Below, piece by piece: positions 1 to 8,520 of a stretch of 33,883 bases of DNA (positions are counted from its first letter, which is position 1; every line of letters begins with the position of its first letter). The stretch comes from Tissierellia bacterium (GTDB taxonomy: Bacteria > Bacillota > Clostridia > Tissierellales > Peptoniphilaceae). The notes beneath the pieces are model-generated. The model saw only the letters and a list, made by a program, of their open reading frames with translations, searched no databases and had not been told where the DNA came from. The stretch covers positions 1-33,883 of the forward strand of contig JAUNVF010000024.1 in assembly GCA_030537815.1 (NCBI GenBank). The letters run 5' to 3'. A program made the position numbers and the translations under genes.

Positions 1-10
1 AAACAGTCAA

Positions 11-63
11 AAATAAAAAATGTGTATATTTCAATATCTTAGAGAGATATAGAAATATACACA
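11..63 (-). terminator. Rho-independent terminator of tRNA-Leu(CAA)
   Basis: A long inverted repeat has outer arms 21-32 and 52-63 (12 bp, perfect) and inner arms 34-39 and 45-50 (6 bp). Read on the minus strand the hairpin is followed by a T-rich tail, TTTTTTATTT (complement of 11-20). It starts 5 nt after the tRNA CCA end, so it most likely ends the tRNA transcript. The stem is unusually AT-rich for a terminator. Confidence 0.85.
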
Positions 64-68
64 TAGCT

Positions 69-155
69 TGGTGCCGAAAGCGGGATTCGAACCCGCACGG
101 TGTTGCCACCACAGGATTTTGAGTCCAGCACGTCTGCCAGTTCCATCATTTCGGC
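69..155 (-). tRNA. tRNA-Leu (anticodon CAA)
   Basis: Read on the minus strand this is an 87-nt class II tRNA. The acceptor arms GCCGAAA and TTTCGGC pair fully, with discriminator A and an encoded CCA (complement of 69-71). The T-arm contains GGTTCGAATCC and there is a long variable arm (GGTGGCAACACC region), as expected for leucine. The 7-nt anticodon loop CTCAAAA puts CAA at positions 34-36, so it reads UUG codons. One oddity: the anticodon stem reads CTGGA/TCCTG, giving a U.U mismatch at the second pair where related tRNAs have U-A. The gene has its own promoter and terminator and is divergent from polA. Confidence 0.95.
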
Positions 156-166
156 TTACAAAAAAT

Positions 167-195
167 ATAATAGCACAAATTTTTTAAAAATACAA
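167..195 (-). promoter_or_regulatory. sigma-A promoter for tRNA-Leu(CAA)
   Basis: On the minus strand TTGTAT (complement of 190-195) and TATTAT (complement of 167-172) are separated by exactly 17 nt. The -10 box ends 11 nt before the mature tRNA 5' end, so transcription would start a few bases upstream of the tRNA. The fit to sigma-A consensus is good and the position is right. Confidence 0.7.
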
Positions 196-278
196 CTATT
201 TAGTATCTTCTTTATTTTTACATCTATCTATTATATACTTAATTAATAAGGAAATAAAATATTTTTTTAGGGGGATAA

Positions 279-2990
279 ATGAAAACCATAGTTTTAATTG
301 ACGGATCGAGCCTTATTTTTAGGGCTTTTTACGCAATAAGAGAGCTAAGAACCAAGGATGGAATTTATACTAATGGCGTCTACGGTTTTTTGAGTATGTA
401 TTATAAGATAATGGAGGACTATAATCCGGATTATGCTTGTGTCGCCTTTGACAGAAGTGGACCTACATTGAGGGAGAAGGATTATGATCAGTATAAGGCG
501 AATAGAGATAAGGTACCATCGGAGCTAAGCTCACAATTTGGAATTTTAAAAGATATCTTGGACTCAATGGGAATAAAACATGTCGATTTGGATGGATATG
601 AGGCCGATGATATAATTGGAACTCTAGCAAAGATATTCAATGAAAATGGATATGAAGCCGTAATTGTTACGGGAGATAGAGATTTTTTACAATTAGTCAA
701 TGATAATACTAAGGTAGTTCTTACTAAGAGAGGAATTACGAATACGGTCACATATGATCTGGAAAAAATAAAAGAAGAATTTGAATTAGATCCTAAGCAA
801 TTGATTGATGTCAAGGGGCTGATGGGAGATGCTTCAGATAATATACCCGGAGTTCCCGGAATCGGAGAAAAGACGGCATTAAAATTAGTTAGACAATTTG
901 GAAATATCGATAATATTTATGAAAATATTGATGATGTTTCCGGAAAGGCATTGAAGAGTAATTTAATAGAAAATAAAGATATAGCATATTTGAGTAGAAA
1001 TCTAGGTGAAATAATATTAAATACTCCAGTAGATTCGAGCTTAGAAGATTATTCGATTAAAGAAGCTGATTATGAATCTCTAAAAGAAAAATTTGACAGA
1101 TTGGAATTCAGAACTTTTGCAAGCAAATTACCTAATTCAGATAAAAATGATGATGTAAAATCAGAATATTTAATGATTGATGAATTTAATATATCTGAGA
1201 TAAAAGAAAATATTGGGAAGACAAAAGAATATACATTTAAGATATTTTTTGATGATGATTCATATATAAGATCAAAACCAATAGCGATAGGAATAAAGCC
1301 GAAGGGCATAAAGAAAGTTTATATTTCAAGACTTGGAAGCACCGAATCTGAAAATATACAATTAGATTTAGAAAGAGAGGAAGAGTCTGGAAATTATATG
1401 GATTTAAGCCAAATTATAGATGGTGAATTATCAAAAATTTTCAAAGATAAAAAATATATAAAGACAAGTTTTGATATAAAATCAGATTTATATTTTTTCC
1501 TTAAAAATGGGATTGAAATAGAAAATTATCGAGACAGTATGATATCTGATTATCTGATTGACCCTTCTCAGACAGGATTTAGCGTACAAAAACAGGCATT
1601 GCAATATCTGAGCAAAAATATGGTTGATATCGATGAACTGAGGGGTAAGGGCAAGAAGAGGAAATTTATGTCGGAGCTCGAAGATGATCAATTATTTGAG
1701 TATATTTCAGATTATCTTACAATTACAGAAAAGATATATCCGATTGTAGATAAGATAGTAGAAGAACGTGAAATGCATGAGCTTTATTATGATATCGAAC
1801 TTCCATTGATTAAGGTATTGGCAGATATGGAAAATACCGGATTTAAAGCTGATACTAAGGTGTTGGAAAAAATTGGGGATGAATTGATCGGAAAGATAGA
1901 AAAATTGGAACATGATATCCACGAAATAGCGGGTTATGAATTTAATGTAGGTTCTCCAAAACAATTAGGGGAAGTTTTATTTGACAAATTGGGTCTGCCG
2001 GTTATTAAAAAGACAAAGACCGGATACTCGACCGATGCCGAGGTTCTCGATAAATTACTCGGTAAACATGAAATAATAGAGATGATTCACGAGTATAGGA
2101 GTATAACAAAATTAAAGAGCACTTATATTGACGGATTAATGCCTTTAATCTCTAAAGATGGGAGAATACACTCTACTTTTAGGCAAAATATAACTGCGAC
2201 GGGAAGAATAAGTAGCACTGATCCCAATCTTCAAAATATACCGATTAAGACTGAAGAGGGCAGGAGAATTAGAAAGGCTTTCGTAGCCAGTGAAGGATGC
2301 AAATTGGTCGATGCAGATTATTCCCAAATAGAGCTTAGGGTTTTAGCACATCTTTCTAATGATGAAACGATGATAAAGGCTTTTAAAAATGACGAAGATA
2401 TCCATACTAAGACGGCATCGGAATGTTTCCATGTGGATATGAAGGATGTCACTCCTCTTATGAGGTCTAGGGCAAAAGCCGTAAATTTTGGAATTGTATA
2501 CGGGATCAGTGATTATGGACTTTCAAGAGATTTAGGAATACCTAGAGCGGAGTCTAAAAAATATATAGAAAACTATCTTGCGACTTATCCCGGAATAAAG
2601 AAATATATGGACGATATAGTAAAAAAAGGAAAAGAAGATGGCTATGTTGAAACCATACTCAATAGGAGAAGATATGTACCTGAACTTGAATCGAAAAATT
2701 TCAATATTAGAGGATTTGGAGAGAGAATAGCTTTAAATACTCCCATTCAAGGATCGGCAGCTGATATAATAAAAATTGCGATGGTCAATGTATACAATGC
2801 TTTAAGAGATAGGAATTTAGAGTCAAAGTTGATTCTTCAGGTTCATGATGAGCTTATAATAGATGCATTAGAGGATGAAATTGATGAGATAAAATCAATG
2901 CTTTTAGAGATAATGGAGGCAGCTCAAGATCTCAAAGTCGAGCTCAAAGCTGATATCAGTACTGGAGATTCATGGTATGATTCGAAATAA
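279..2990 (+). CDS. polA: DNA polymerase I
   Basis: DNA polymerase I fills gaps and removes RNA primers during lagging-strand synthesis and repair. The 903-aa protein has an N-terminal 5'-3' flap nuclease domain (about 1-290, with LIDGSSLIFRAFYA, GYEADDIIGTLA, VTGDRDFLQLV and the helix-hairpin-helix DNIPGVPGIGEKTA). A middle domain (about 300-500) follows, then the polymerase domain (about 510-903). Polymerase motif A (VDADYSQIELR, metal ligand D680), motif B (K733 to G, with F737 at the position that sets ddNTP discrimination) and motif C (QVHDEL, D857) are intact. The middle domain lacks the acidic residues of the proofreading exonuclease (the FDxE-type motif is not visible), as in Bacillus and Thermus Pol I. 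The start has an AGGGG ribosome site at 269-273. coaE overlaps its end by 14 nt. Confidence 0.98.
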   Translation: MKTIVLIDGSSLIFRAFYAIRELRTKDGIYTNGVYGFLSMYYKIMEDYNPDYACVAFDRSGPTLREKDYDQYKANRDKVPSELSSQFGILKDILDSMGIKHVDLDGYEADDIIGTLAKIFNENGYEAVIVTGDRDFLQLVNDNTKVVLTKRGITNTVTYDLEKIKEEFELDPKQLIDVKGLMGDASDNIPGVPGIGEKTALKLVRQFGNIDNIYENIDDVSGKALKSNLIENKDIAYLSRNLGEIILNTPVDSSLEDYSIKEADYESLKEKFDRLEFRTFASKLPNSDKNDDVKSEYLMIDEFNISEIKENIGKTKEYTFKIFFDDDSYIRSKPIAIGIKPKGIKKVYISRLGSTESENIQLDLEREEESGNYMDLSQIIDGELSKIFKDKKYIKTSFDIKSDLYFFLKNGIEIENYRDSMISDYLIDPSQTGFSVQKQALQYLSKNMVDIDELRGKGKKRKFMSELEDDQLFEYISDYLTITEKIYPIVDKIVEEREMHELYYDIELPLIKVLADMENTGFKADTKVLEKIGDELIGKIEKLEHDIHEIAGYEFNVGSPKQLGEVLFDKLGLPVIKKTKTGYSTDAEVLDKLLGKHEIIEMIHEYRSITKLKSTYIDGLMPLISKDGRIHSTFRQNITATGRISSTDPNLQNIPIKTEEGRRIRKAFVASEGCKLVDADYSQIELRVLAHLSNDETMIKAFKNDEDIHTKTASECFHVDMKDVTPLMRSRAKAVNFGIVYGISDYGLSRDLGIPRAESKKYIENYLATYPGIKKYMDDIVKKGKEDGYVETILNRRRYVPELESKNFNIRGFGERIALNTPIQGSAADIIKIAMVNVYNALRDRNLESKLILQVHDELIIDALEDEIDEIKSMLLEIMEAAQDLKVELKADISTGDSWYDSK

Positions 2991-3573
2991 AATAATTGTA
3001 ATTACCGGAGACCTGGCCTCCGGTAAGTCTACTGTATTAAAGATTTTAAAGGAATTCAACAATATTGTAATAAATACTGATGATTTAGCGAGAGATATTT
3101 ATGGTATAATTGATGTGAATATAAAAACTATAAATCTTTTTGGTAAAGATATTCTCGATTTATCGGGAAAGATAGACAGAAAAAAGTTGAGAGATAAGCT
3201 GATTGAAAATCCTGATAAGGTTGAGAAATTAAATGAGATAACTCATCCCATAATCATGAAAAGAGTTCGAAATGAGATAGATAAATATGAGGGAGAAAAA
3301 GTATTTGTTGAAATTCCATTGTATTTTGAGTCTAAGGAAATTATCGAAAAATTTATCGAAGTTGATTATGTGGTCTATATACGCAGCTCCTATGATACTC
3401 GATTAGATAGATTGATGAAAAGATCAAGTCTTGATAAAAACTCAGCGAGAAAGTTTATGGATCTTCAAATGCCTGAAGAGTATAAGAAGAAAAACGCCGA
3501 TTATATAATAGAAAACAACGGTAATTTGAGCGATCTTAAACAAAATATCCACAATCTACTGAAAAAGATTTAA
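2977..3573 (+). CDS. coaE: dephospho-CoA kinase
   Basis: CoaE phosphorylates dephospho-CoA at the 3'-hydroxyl of the ribose, the last step of coenzyme A synthesis in the cytoplasm. The 198-aa protein is full length for the family. It has a P-loop GDLASGKST (residues 11-19), the substrate-site motif NTDDLAR, the EIPLYFES segment that corresponds to the family's VPLLFE, and a C-terminal ADYIIENNG motif. The start ATG lies inside the 3' end of polA (14-nt overlap) with GGAG 8 nt upstream, which implies translational coupling. polA-coaE is a common pairing in Firmicutes. Confidence 0.95.
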   Translation: MIRNKIIVITGDLASGKSTVLKILKEFNNIVINTDDLARDIYGIIDVNIKTINLFGKDILDLSGKIDRKKLRDKLIENPDKVEKLNEITHPIIMKRVRNEIDKYEGEKVFVEIPLYFESKEIIEKFIEVDYVVYIRSSYDTRLDRLMKRSSLDKNSARKFMDLQMPEEYKKKNADYIIENNGNLSDLKQNIHNLLKKI

Positions 3574-3588
3574 TACTGAGGTGATTAG

Positions 3589-4233
3589 ATGAAAGTAATT
3601 AAAAATATAATATTGGCTATAATAATGGTCGCCATTCTTTCGGTGGGTATGTCTCTTGCCATCGTTACTATGAAGACTGTCGACATGAAGATAAAATATG
3701 TAGATATAATTGAAAAATACAGTAAGATGTATAATTCAGATCCGCTTATGATAGCGTCGATAATTAGGGTTGAATCAGACTTTAATACAGATGCAGTATC
3801 CCCGATGAATGCAAAAGGACTTATGCAGATATTGCCGGATACGGGCAAGTGGATATCAGAAAAACTTGAAGAAGATTATCATGATGAAAAATTGCATGAC
3901 CCCGATTATAATATACATCTTGGAGCTTATTATTATGAGTACCTATTTGAGCATTTTGGAGATGTAGAGATCGCTCTGGCAGCTTATAATGGTGGAATGG
4001 GAAATGTTGAGGAATGGTTGAAAGATCCTGAAATTTCCATACATGGAGATAAATTAGATAATATTCCTTTTAAAGAAACTAAATCATATGTCGATAAGGT
4101 AATGAATACTTATGGTGCTTATAAGCTATTTTACAAAAATAATCTACCGGATCAGGAATCATTTGACAATCCTATAACCCTAGTTTGGAGGAATTATAAA
4201 GCTTTTGCTAAAGACATTATTGAAAAGTTTTAA
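3589..4233 (+). CDS. membrane-anchored lytic transglycosylase (Slt/MltC-like)
   Basis: This enzyme would cleave the MurNAc-GlcNAc bond of peptidoglycan, forming 1,6-anhydro-muramyl ends outside the membrane. The 214-aa protein starts with an uncleaved signal anchor (about residues 5-27), followed by one SLT domain. The motif SIIRVESDFNTDAVSP carries the catalytic Glu (E62). Downstream are the family motifs AKGLMQILPDTG and LAAYNGGMGNV. The ribosome site GAGGTG lies 7 nt before the ATG. It starts 15 nt after coaE and probably belongs to the same transcript. No clear terminator follows it. Confidence 0.93.
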   Translation: MKVIKNIILAIIMVAILSVGMSLAIVTMKTVDMKIKYVDIIEKYSKMYNSDPLMIASIIRVESDFNTDAVSPMNAKGLMQILPDTGKWISEKLEEDYHDEKLHDPDYNIHLGAYYYEYLFEHFGDVEIALAAYNGGMGNVEEWLKDPEISIHGDKLDNIPFKETKSYVDKVMNTYGAYKLFYKNNLPDQESFDNPITLVWRNYKAFAKDIIEKF

Positions 4234-4274
4234 CAAACTTAAGTCATTTTATCAAAAAAATTACGATTTAGCTA

Positions 4275-4303
4275 TTGAACAAATCTCTATAATGCTATAT
4301 AAT
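4275..4303 (+). promoter_or_regulatory. sigma-A promoter for tRNA-Leu(GAG), probably also the rnf operon
   Basis: TTGAAC (4275-4280) and a perfect TATAAT (4298-4303) are separated by 17 nt. The expected transcription start is near 4310, about 17 nt before the tRNA. There is no other convincing promoter between here and rnfC. Confidence 0.8.
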
Positions 4304-4319
4304 AGATAGCGTTATAGAG
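4285..4319 (+). promoter_or_regulatory. 35-bp dyad symmetry across the -10 box
   Basis: The arms CTCTATAA (4285-4292) and TTATAGAG (4312-4319) are perfect complements. They are extended inwards by a T/G pair and by GCTAT/ATAGC, leaving a 7-nt centre. The dyad spans the spacer, the -10 element and the likely start site of the tRNA-Leu(GAG) promoter. No T-run follows, so it is not a terminator of the preceding gene. An operator role is possible but unproven. Confidence 0.45.
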
Positions 4320-4326
4320 GATAAAA

Positions 4327-4412
4327 GCAGAAGTGGTGGAATTGGTAGACACGCTATCTTGAGGGGGTAGTGAGCATAGCTCGTGGGGGTTCGAGTCCCC
4401 CCTTCTGCACCA
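4327..4412 (+). tRNA. tRNA-Leu (anticodon GAG)
   Basis: An 86-nt class II tRNA. The acceptor arms GCAGAAG and CTTCTGC pair fully, with discriminator A and an encoded CCA (4410-4412). The D-arm is typical of Leu (TGGTGGAATTGGTAGAC), and the T-loop GGTTCGAGTCC sits on a GC-rich stem. The anticodon stem CTATC/GGTAG encloses loop TTGAGGG, so the anticodon is GAG, reading CUC and CUU. Only 36 nt separate it from rnfC. Confidence 0.97.
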
Positions 4413-4448
4413 TTACTCCTAAAATCAAATAAATGAGAGGTGGGTTAG

Positions 4449-5774
4449 ATGAGTCTTGAAGATGTAACTTTTAAAGGCGGAGTACATATGCATGATTTCA
4501 AAGAATTGACATGCGACAAACCTGTAAAGACAGGAATTAGCCCTAAATCTGTTACAATAGCCCTTCAGCAACATATCGGAGTAACTTGTGAGAGCTTAGT
4601 CAAACGAGGCGATAGAGTCTTGGTTGGAGAAAAGATTGGCGAATCTAAAGCATTCATGTCTGTTCCCGTTCATTCAAGCGTTTCAGGTACGGTTAAATCG
4701 ATTGATGATATAACTTCGCCTGCGGGTATGAGATGCAAAGCCGTCACTATCGAATCCGATGGATTAGATGAAATAGGCTATGAGATTGTCAACAGATCTA
4801 TTGACGAGATAAAGCAAGACGAAATTGTACCGCTTATTAAAGAAGCCGGAATCACCGGATTAGGCGGAGCTGCGTTTCCAACACATATAAAATTATCACC
4901 GCCCGAAGATATCAAGATTGATACGGTTATCATAAATGGTGCGGAATGCGAGCCCTATCTAACAGCAGATCAAAAAATCATGGAGATTCATCCGGAGAAT
5001 GTAGTTGGCGGTTTGAAACTAGCTATGAAGGCGGTTAATGCTGAGAAGGGCTATATTTGTATTGAAACAAATAAACCCGGAGCCATAAAAGCTATAAGTG
5101 AAGTGGTGAAAGGCGAAGAGAATATTAAGGTATTGGGTTTAAAGCCTAAATATCCTCAGGGTGACGAAAAGAGATTAATTGATGCTACGACTAAAAGACA
5201 TGTGCCATCGGGCGGATTGCCTATGGACGTTGGGGTAGTTGTCATAAATGCATATACATCTAATTGCATTTATGAAGCAATCACAACCGGAAAACCGTTA
5301 TATGAGAGAATAGTTACAGTAACGGGATCTGCGGTTAAAGAGCCGACAAATGTGATGGCCAGAATCGGAGTTCCTCTCAAATACTTGCTTGAGGAAGCCG
5401 AAGGTTTTAAGGAAAAGCCGGGCAAGATTATTGTCGGAGGACCTATGATGGGCGAGACACAATTTACTATAGATGCCCCAATGGTCAAGGCGACGGGCGG
5501 AGTCCTATGCTTAACAGAAGAAGAAGCAAAACCGGAAAAAGTACAGAGCTGCATCAAATGCGGTAAATGTCTAACAGTTTGTCCGGTCTTTTTGCAACCC
5601 CTTTATTTGGAATCTTTGGTCAGACATGGTGTTTACGAAGGAGCAAGAGATTTAAATATAATGGATTGTATAGAATGTGGTTCTTGTTCTTATATTTGTC
5701 CTGCAAAGAGGCCTTTGGTTGAAAGCATCAGGATGGGTAAGAGAGAATTGAAAAAGAAAACTCAAAGAGTTTAA
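4449..5774 (+). CDS. rnfC: Rnf complex subunit C (NADH/FMN and Fe-S subunit)
   Basis: RnfC is the peripheral, cytoplasmic-side subunit of the Rnf complex that exchanges electrons with NAD+/NADH. The 441-aa protein begins with the family's FKGGVH segment, has the nucleotide/FMN-binding fold with GLGGAAFPTHIKL (about 137-149) and INGAECEPY, then a soluble-ligand-binding (SLBB) region. It ends with two [4Fe-4S] motifs: C368-xx-C371-xx-C374-xxx-C378 and C407-xx-C410-xx-C413-xxx-C417. All eight Cys are present. The ATG at 4449 is preferred over the Met at 4488 because the FKGG segment is conserved and a GAGAGGTGGG ribosome site precedes it. First gene of rnfCDGEAB. Confidence 0.97.
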   Translation: MSLEDVTFKGGVHMHDFKELTCDKPVKTGISPKSVTIALQQHIGVTCESLVKRGDRVLVGEKIGESKAFMSVPVHSSVSGTVKSIDDITSPAGMRCKAVTIESDGLDEIGYEIVNRSIDEIKQDEIVPLIKEAGITGLGGAAFPTHIKLSPPEDIKIDTVIINGAECEPYLTADQKIMEIHPENVVGGLKLAMKAVNAEKGYICIETNKPGAIKAISEVVKGEENIKVLGLKPKYPQGDEKRLIDATTKRHVPSGGLPMDVGVVVINAYTSNCIYEAITTGKPLYERIVTVTGSAVKEPTNVMARIGVPLKYLLEEAEGFKEKPGKIIVGGPMMGETQFTIDAPMVKATGGVLCLTEEEAKPEKVQSCIKCGKCLTVCPVFLQPLYLESLVRHGVYEGARDLNIMDCIECGSCSYICPAKRPLVESIRMGKRELKKKTQRV

Positions 5775-5786
5775 TTAGGAGGCATT

Positions 5787-6743
5787 ATGGATAATACAGA
5801 AAATAAAATTAATGAAGTAGTGCTTGATGATCTGCTAGTCGTTTCATCCTCTCCTCATATAAGATCAAATGAAACAGTATCTAGGATAATGCTTGATGTA
5901 ATCATAGCCTTAGTTCCAACGAGTATAGCTGCGATTTACTTTTTTGGACTCAAAGCTCTAGTGCTGATCTTATCTTCAGTCATTGCAGCTGTCGTAGCGG
6001 AGGCTCTCATTCAAAAAGCATTTAAGAAGGAAGTCACTATAAATGATTTATCTGCAGTTGTCACGGGATTATTATTGGCTTTAAATGTACCGGTATCATT
6101 ACCAGTTTGGAAATTGGTCGTGGGATCTTTCTTTGCCATAATTGTCGTCAAACAGTTTTTTGGCGGACTCGGCTCGAATTTTATGAACCCTGCATTAGCT
6201 GCAAGAGCCGTACTGATGGCTTCTTTTGCAAAAGATATGGGAAAGTTCACTGAGCCTTTGACAGATATGATTTCCATGGTTACTCCGCTTTCAGGTGGAC
6301 CAATGCCTACATACCAGCAGATGCTTATAGGAAATATGCCCGGTTGTATTGGGGAGGTATCGAAGATAGCATTACTGATTGGAGCTGCATATCTGGTTTT
6401 TAGAAAAGTTATCAGCCTTAGAATCCCATTGATATACATAGGAACTACCTTTATTTGCGTTTTGGGATTAGGTTCCGGATTAGAAGGTAGTTTACAGCAT
6501 ATTTTGACGGGTGGATTGATACTTGGAGCATTCTATATGGCTACAGATTATGCATCTAGTCCCGTAAATAAAAAAGGTCAAGTGGTATTTGCGATAGGTT
6601 GTGGTATTTTGACGGCTCTCATAAGGATTTTCGGAGGATATCCTGAAGGGGTTTCTTTTGCCATAATAATAATGAATATATTTGTTCCGCTGATTGAGAA
6701 GTTTACTGCACCCAAAACATTCGGTACAGGAGGTGCTAAATAA
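5787..6743 (+). CDS. rnfD: Rnf complex subunit D (membrane flavoprotein)
   Basis: RnfD is an integral membrane subunit that carries covalent FMN and forms part of the ion path. The 318-aa protein has an N-terminal cytoplasmic tail with the family motif SSSPHIRS (about 20-27), then about nine hydrophobic segments. The flavinylation region reads SMVTPLSGG (T166) where most family members have an S-x-A-T-P-L motif, so the acceptor Thr is kept although neighbours differ. The conserved GGLGSNFMNPALAARA segment and the TDYASSPVNKKGQ loop are present. It overlaps rnfG by 1 nt (TAATG). Confidence 0.96.
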   Translation: MDNTENKINEVVLDDLLVVSSSPHIRSNETVSRIMLDVIIALVPTSIAAIYFFGLKALVLILSSVIAAVVAEALIQKAFKKEVTINDLSAVVTGLLLALNVPVSLPVWKLVVGSFFAIIVVKQFFGGLGSNFMNPALAARAVLMASFAKDMGKFTEPLTDMISMVTPLSGGPMPTYQQMLIGNMPGCIGEVSKIALLIGAAYLVFRKVISLRIPLIYIGTTFICVLGLGSGLEGSLQHILTGGLILGAFYMATDYASSPVNKKGQVVFAIGCGILTALIRIFGGYPEGVSFAIIIMNIFVPLIEKFTAPKTFGTGGAK

Positions 6744-7318
6744 TGAAAGAGATGAGAGTATTAGCTGTCAGATTATTTCTTATTACTGCAATAGCAGGCT
6801 TGGTATTAGCAGTTGCTAATAGTTTTACCGCACCAGTGATTGCAGAGCAAAAAGCGCAAAAATTAGCTGAGTCTCTTAGAGAGGTATACTCTGATGCTGA
6901 GGAATTTGATAGGCTGGAAGATCAAGAGATGGCGGATATCATAGGAGAAAATGAAGCTGTAAAGGAAATATTTACAGCAAAAAGTTCCGGTGAACCGATA
7001 GGTTATATTTTTAGATCTCTAGGAAAAGGCGGATTCGGAGGCAAGATAGAATTTATAGTCGCAGTTTCAAATGACGAGGAAATCAAGGGATTTAAAGTAC
7101 TGGCTCACGAAGAGACGCCCGGATTTGGTAAGCAATGCGAGGAAGCATTTTTTGAAGATGGTGTAGCTGGAAATAAGATAGATCAGGATTTAACTGCTGC
7201 GGAATCACCTTCAACCGACTATGATATTCAAGCTATAAGCGGTTCAACGATCACTACGACCGCAATACTTAACGGATTAAACGATACATTGATGATTGCA
7301 AGAGAATTGGTAAATTAG
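6743..7318 (+). CDS. rnfG: Rnf complex subunit G (extracytoplasmic flavoprotein)
   Basis: RnfG is anchored by one N-terminal membrane helix (about residues 8-27). It holds covalent FMN on the outer face, passing electrons between RnfD and the Fe-S subunits. The 191-aa length is normal. The FMN-binding domain ends with ISGSTITTTAILNG, in which T169 matches the acceptor Thr of the S-G-[AS]-T motif that an ApbE-type transferase recognises. The conserved HEETPGFG segment is also present. No apbE lies in this window, so the transferase must be encoded elsewhere. Confidence 0.95.
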   Translation: MKEMRVLAVRLFLITAIAGLVLAVANSFTAPVIAEQKAQKLAESLREVYSDAEEFDRLEDQEMADIIGENEAVKEIFTAKSSGEPIGYIFRSLGKGGFGGKIEFIVAVSNDEEIKGFKVLAHEETPGFGKQCEEAFFEDGVAGNKIDQDLTAAESPSTDYDIQAISGSTITTTAILNGLNDTLMIARELVN

Positions 7319-7327
7319 GAGGCTATC

Positions 7328-7936
7328 ATGAAGAATATTTTTTTAGACGGGATATTTAAAAATAATCCTGTAATCGTTCAGCTGGTAGGACTCTGTTCGG
7401 TGCTTGCGATTACTACTACAGTAGTCAATGCAATTGGGATGGGTGCTGCTGTAACTTTCGTACTTTTAGGATCAAATATAGTTGTTTCTCTACTTAGAAA
7501 GTTCATACCCGACAAGGTGCGAATTCCATCTTATATCGTAATTATAGCCACATTTGTTACTATAGTAAAGATGATGATGGAAGCATATCTTCCCGCATTG
7601 AATGAATCTCTGGGTATATTTATACCTCTTATAGTAGTAAACTGTATAATTTTGGCTAGGGCGGAATCTTTTGCTTCTAAGAGAACGGTTTTGGAATCAA
7701 TATTTGATGCTTTGGGACAGAGCTTAGGATATACATTATCAGTTGTCGTATTGGCTGCTGTCAGGGAATTATTTGGATATGGCACATTGCTAGGACTTAG
7801 AATAATTCCTGAAGCATTTACTATAGGGGTTTTTGCACAAGCACCCGGAGCTTATATAATACTAGGGATTATGATAGGTGTATTTAATATAATTCTTTCC
7901 AGGAATAAAAAGAAAGAGATTGAAGGAGGCAATTAA
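7328..7936 (+). CDS. rnfE: Rnf complex subunit E
   Basis: RnfE is a six-helix membrane subunit that is paralogous to RnfA and packs against it in inverted topology. Together they form the core thought to hold a membrane-embedded iron-sulfur centre. The 202-aa protein has family motifs NNPVIVQLVGLCSVLA near the start, VVNCIILARAE in the middle (the half-channel region with a conserved Cys) and a polar lysine-rich tail. The ribosome site AGGAGG lies just upstream. Its stop overlaps the rnfA start by 1 nt. Confidence 0.95.
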   Translation: MKNIFLDGIFKNNPVIVQLVGLCSVLAITTTVVNAIGMGAAVTFVLLGSNIVVSLLRKFIPDKVRIPSYIVIIATFVTIVKMMMEAYLPALNESLGIFIPLIVVNCIILARAESFASKRTVLESIFDALGQSLGYTLSVVVLAAVRELFGYGTLLGLRIIPEAFTIGVFAQAPGAYIILGIMIGVFNIILSRNKKKEIEGGN

Positions 7937-8511
7937 TGGAAAATCTATTTACTATAATCATCGGTTCCATATTTGTAAACAACTTCGTACTGGCTAAATT
8001 CCTGGGTATTTGTCCTGTTCTTGGAGTTTCACAAAAGACTGAAACTGCATTTGGAATGGGTCTTGCCGTAACTTTCGTAATAACGATGGCATCGGTGATT
8101 ACATATGCTATCCAGAAATTTATATTGGATATTTTAGGTTTAGAATATTTACAGACCATTGTATTTATCCTCGTTATTGCTACTCTTGTTCAATTTGTAG
8201 AGATGGTTTTGAAAAAGACGAGTCCCAATTTATACAATGCACTAGGGGTATATCTGCCTTTAATAACTACAAATTGCGTTGTTTTAGGAGTTGCTATTTT
8301 AAATATCGAATCTGAATACAATATAATAGAAGTCGTTGCAAATGCATTGGGAGCTTCAATAGGATTCATAATTGCGATAGTAGTGCTCGCTTCTATAAGA
8401 GAAAAATTAGAACATGCAGATATTCCCGAATATTTTAAAGGAGTACCAGCTGCGCTTTTCACTATAGGACTAATGTCAATCGCATTTATGGGCTTCTCCG
8501 GACTGGTATAG
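7936..8511 (+). CDS. rnfA: Rnf complex subunit A
   Basis: RnfA is a six-helix membrane subunit, partner of RnfE. The 191-aa protein starts with the characteristic segment NNFVLAKFLGICPVLGVS, whose Cys lies in the first helix. It carries the internal repeat motif TTNCVVLGVA (compare VVNCIILARA in RnfE), so both pseudo-symmetric Cys pairs that can hold the membrane cluster are present. Length and motifs are standard, and it is tightly coupled to rnfE and rnfB. Confidence 0.96.
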   Translation: MENLFTIIIGSIFVNNFVLAKFLGICPVLGVSQKTETAFGMGLAVTFVITMASVITYAIQKFILDILGLEYLQTIVFILVIATLVQFVEMVLKKTSPNLYNALGVYLPLITTNCVVLGVAILNIESEYNIIEVVANALGASIGFIIAIVVLASIREKLEHADIPEYFKGVPAALFTIGLMSIAFMGFSGLV

Positions 8512-8520
8512 GAGGAAGAT

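Noticed and set aside
4413..4448. Riboswitch or T-box before rnfC
   Set aside because: The 36-nt gap is too short for either, and no T-box core motif or terminator pair is visible.
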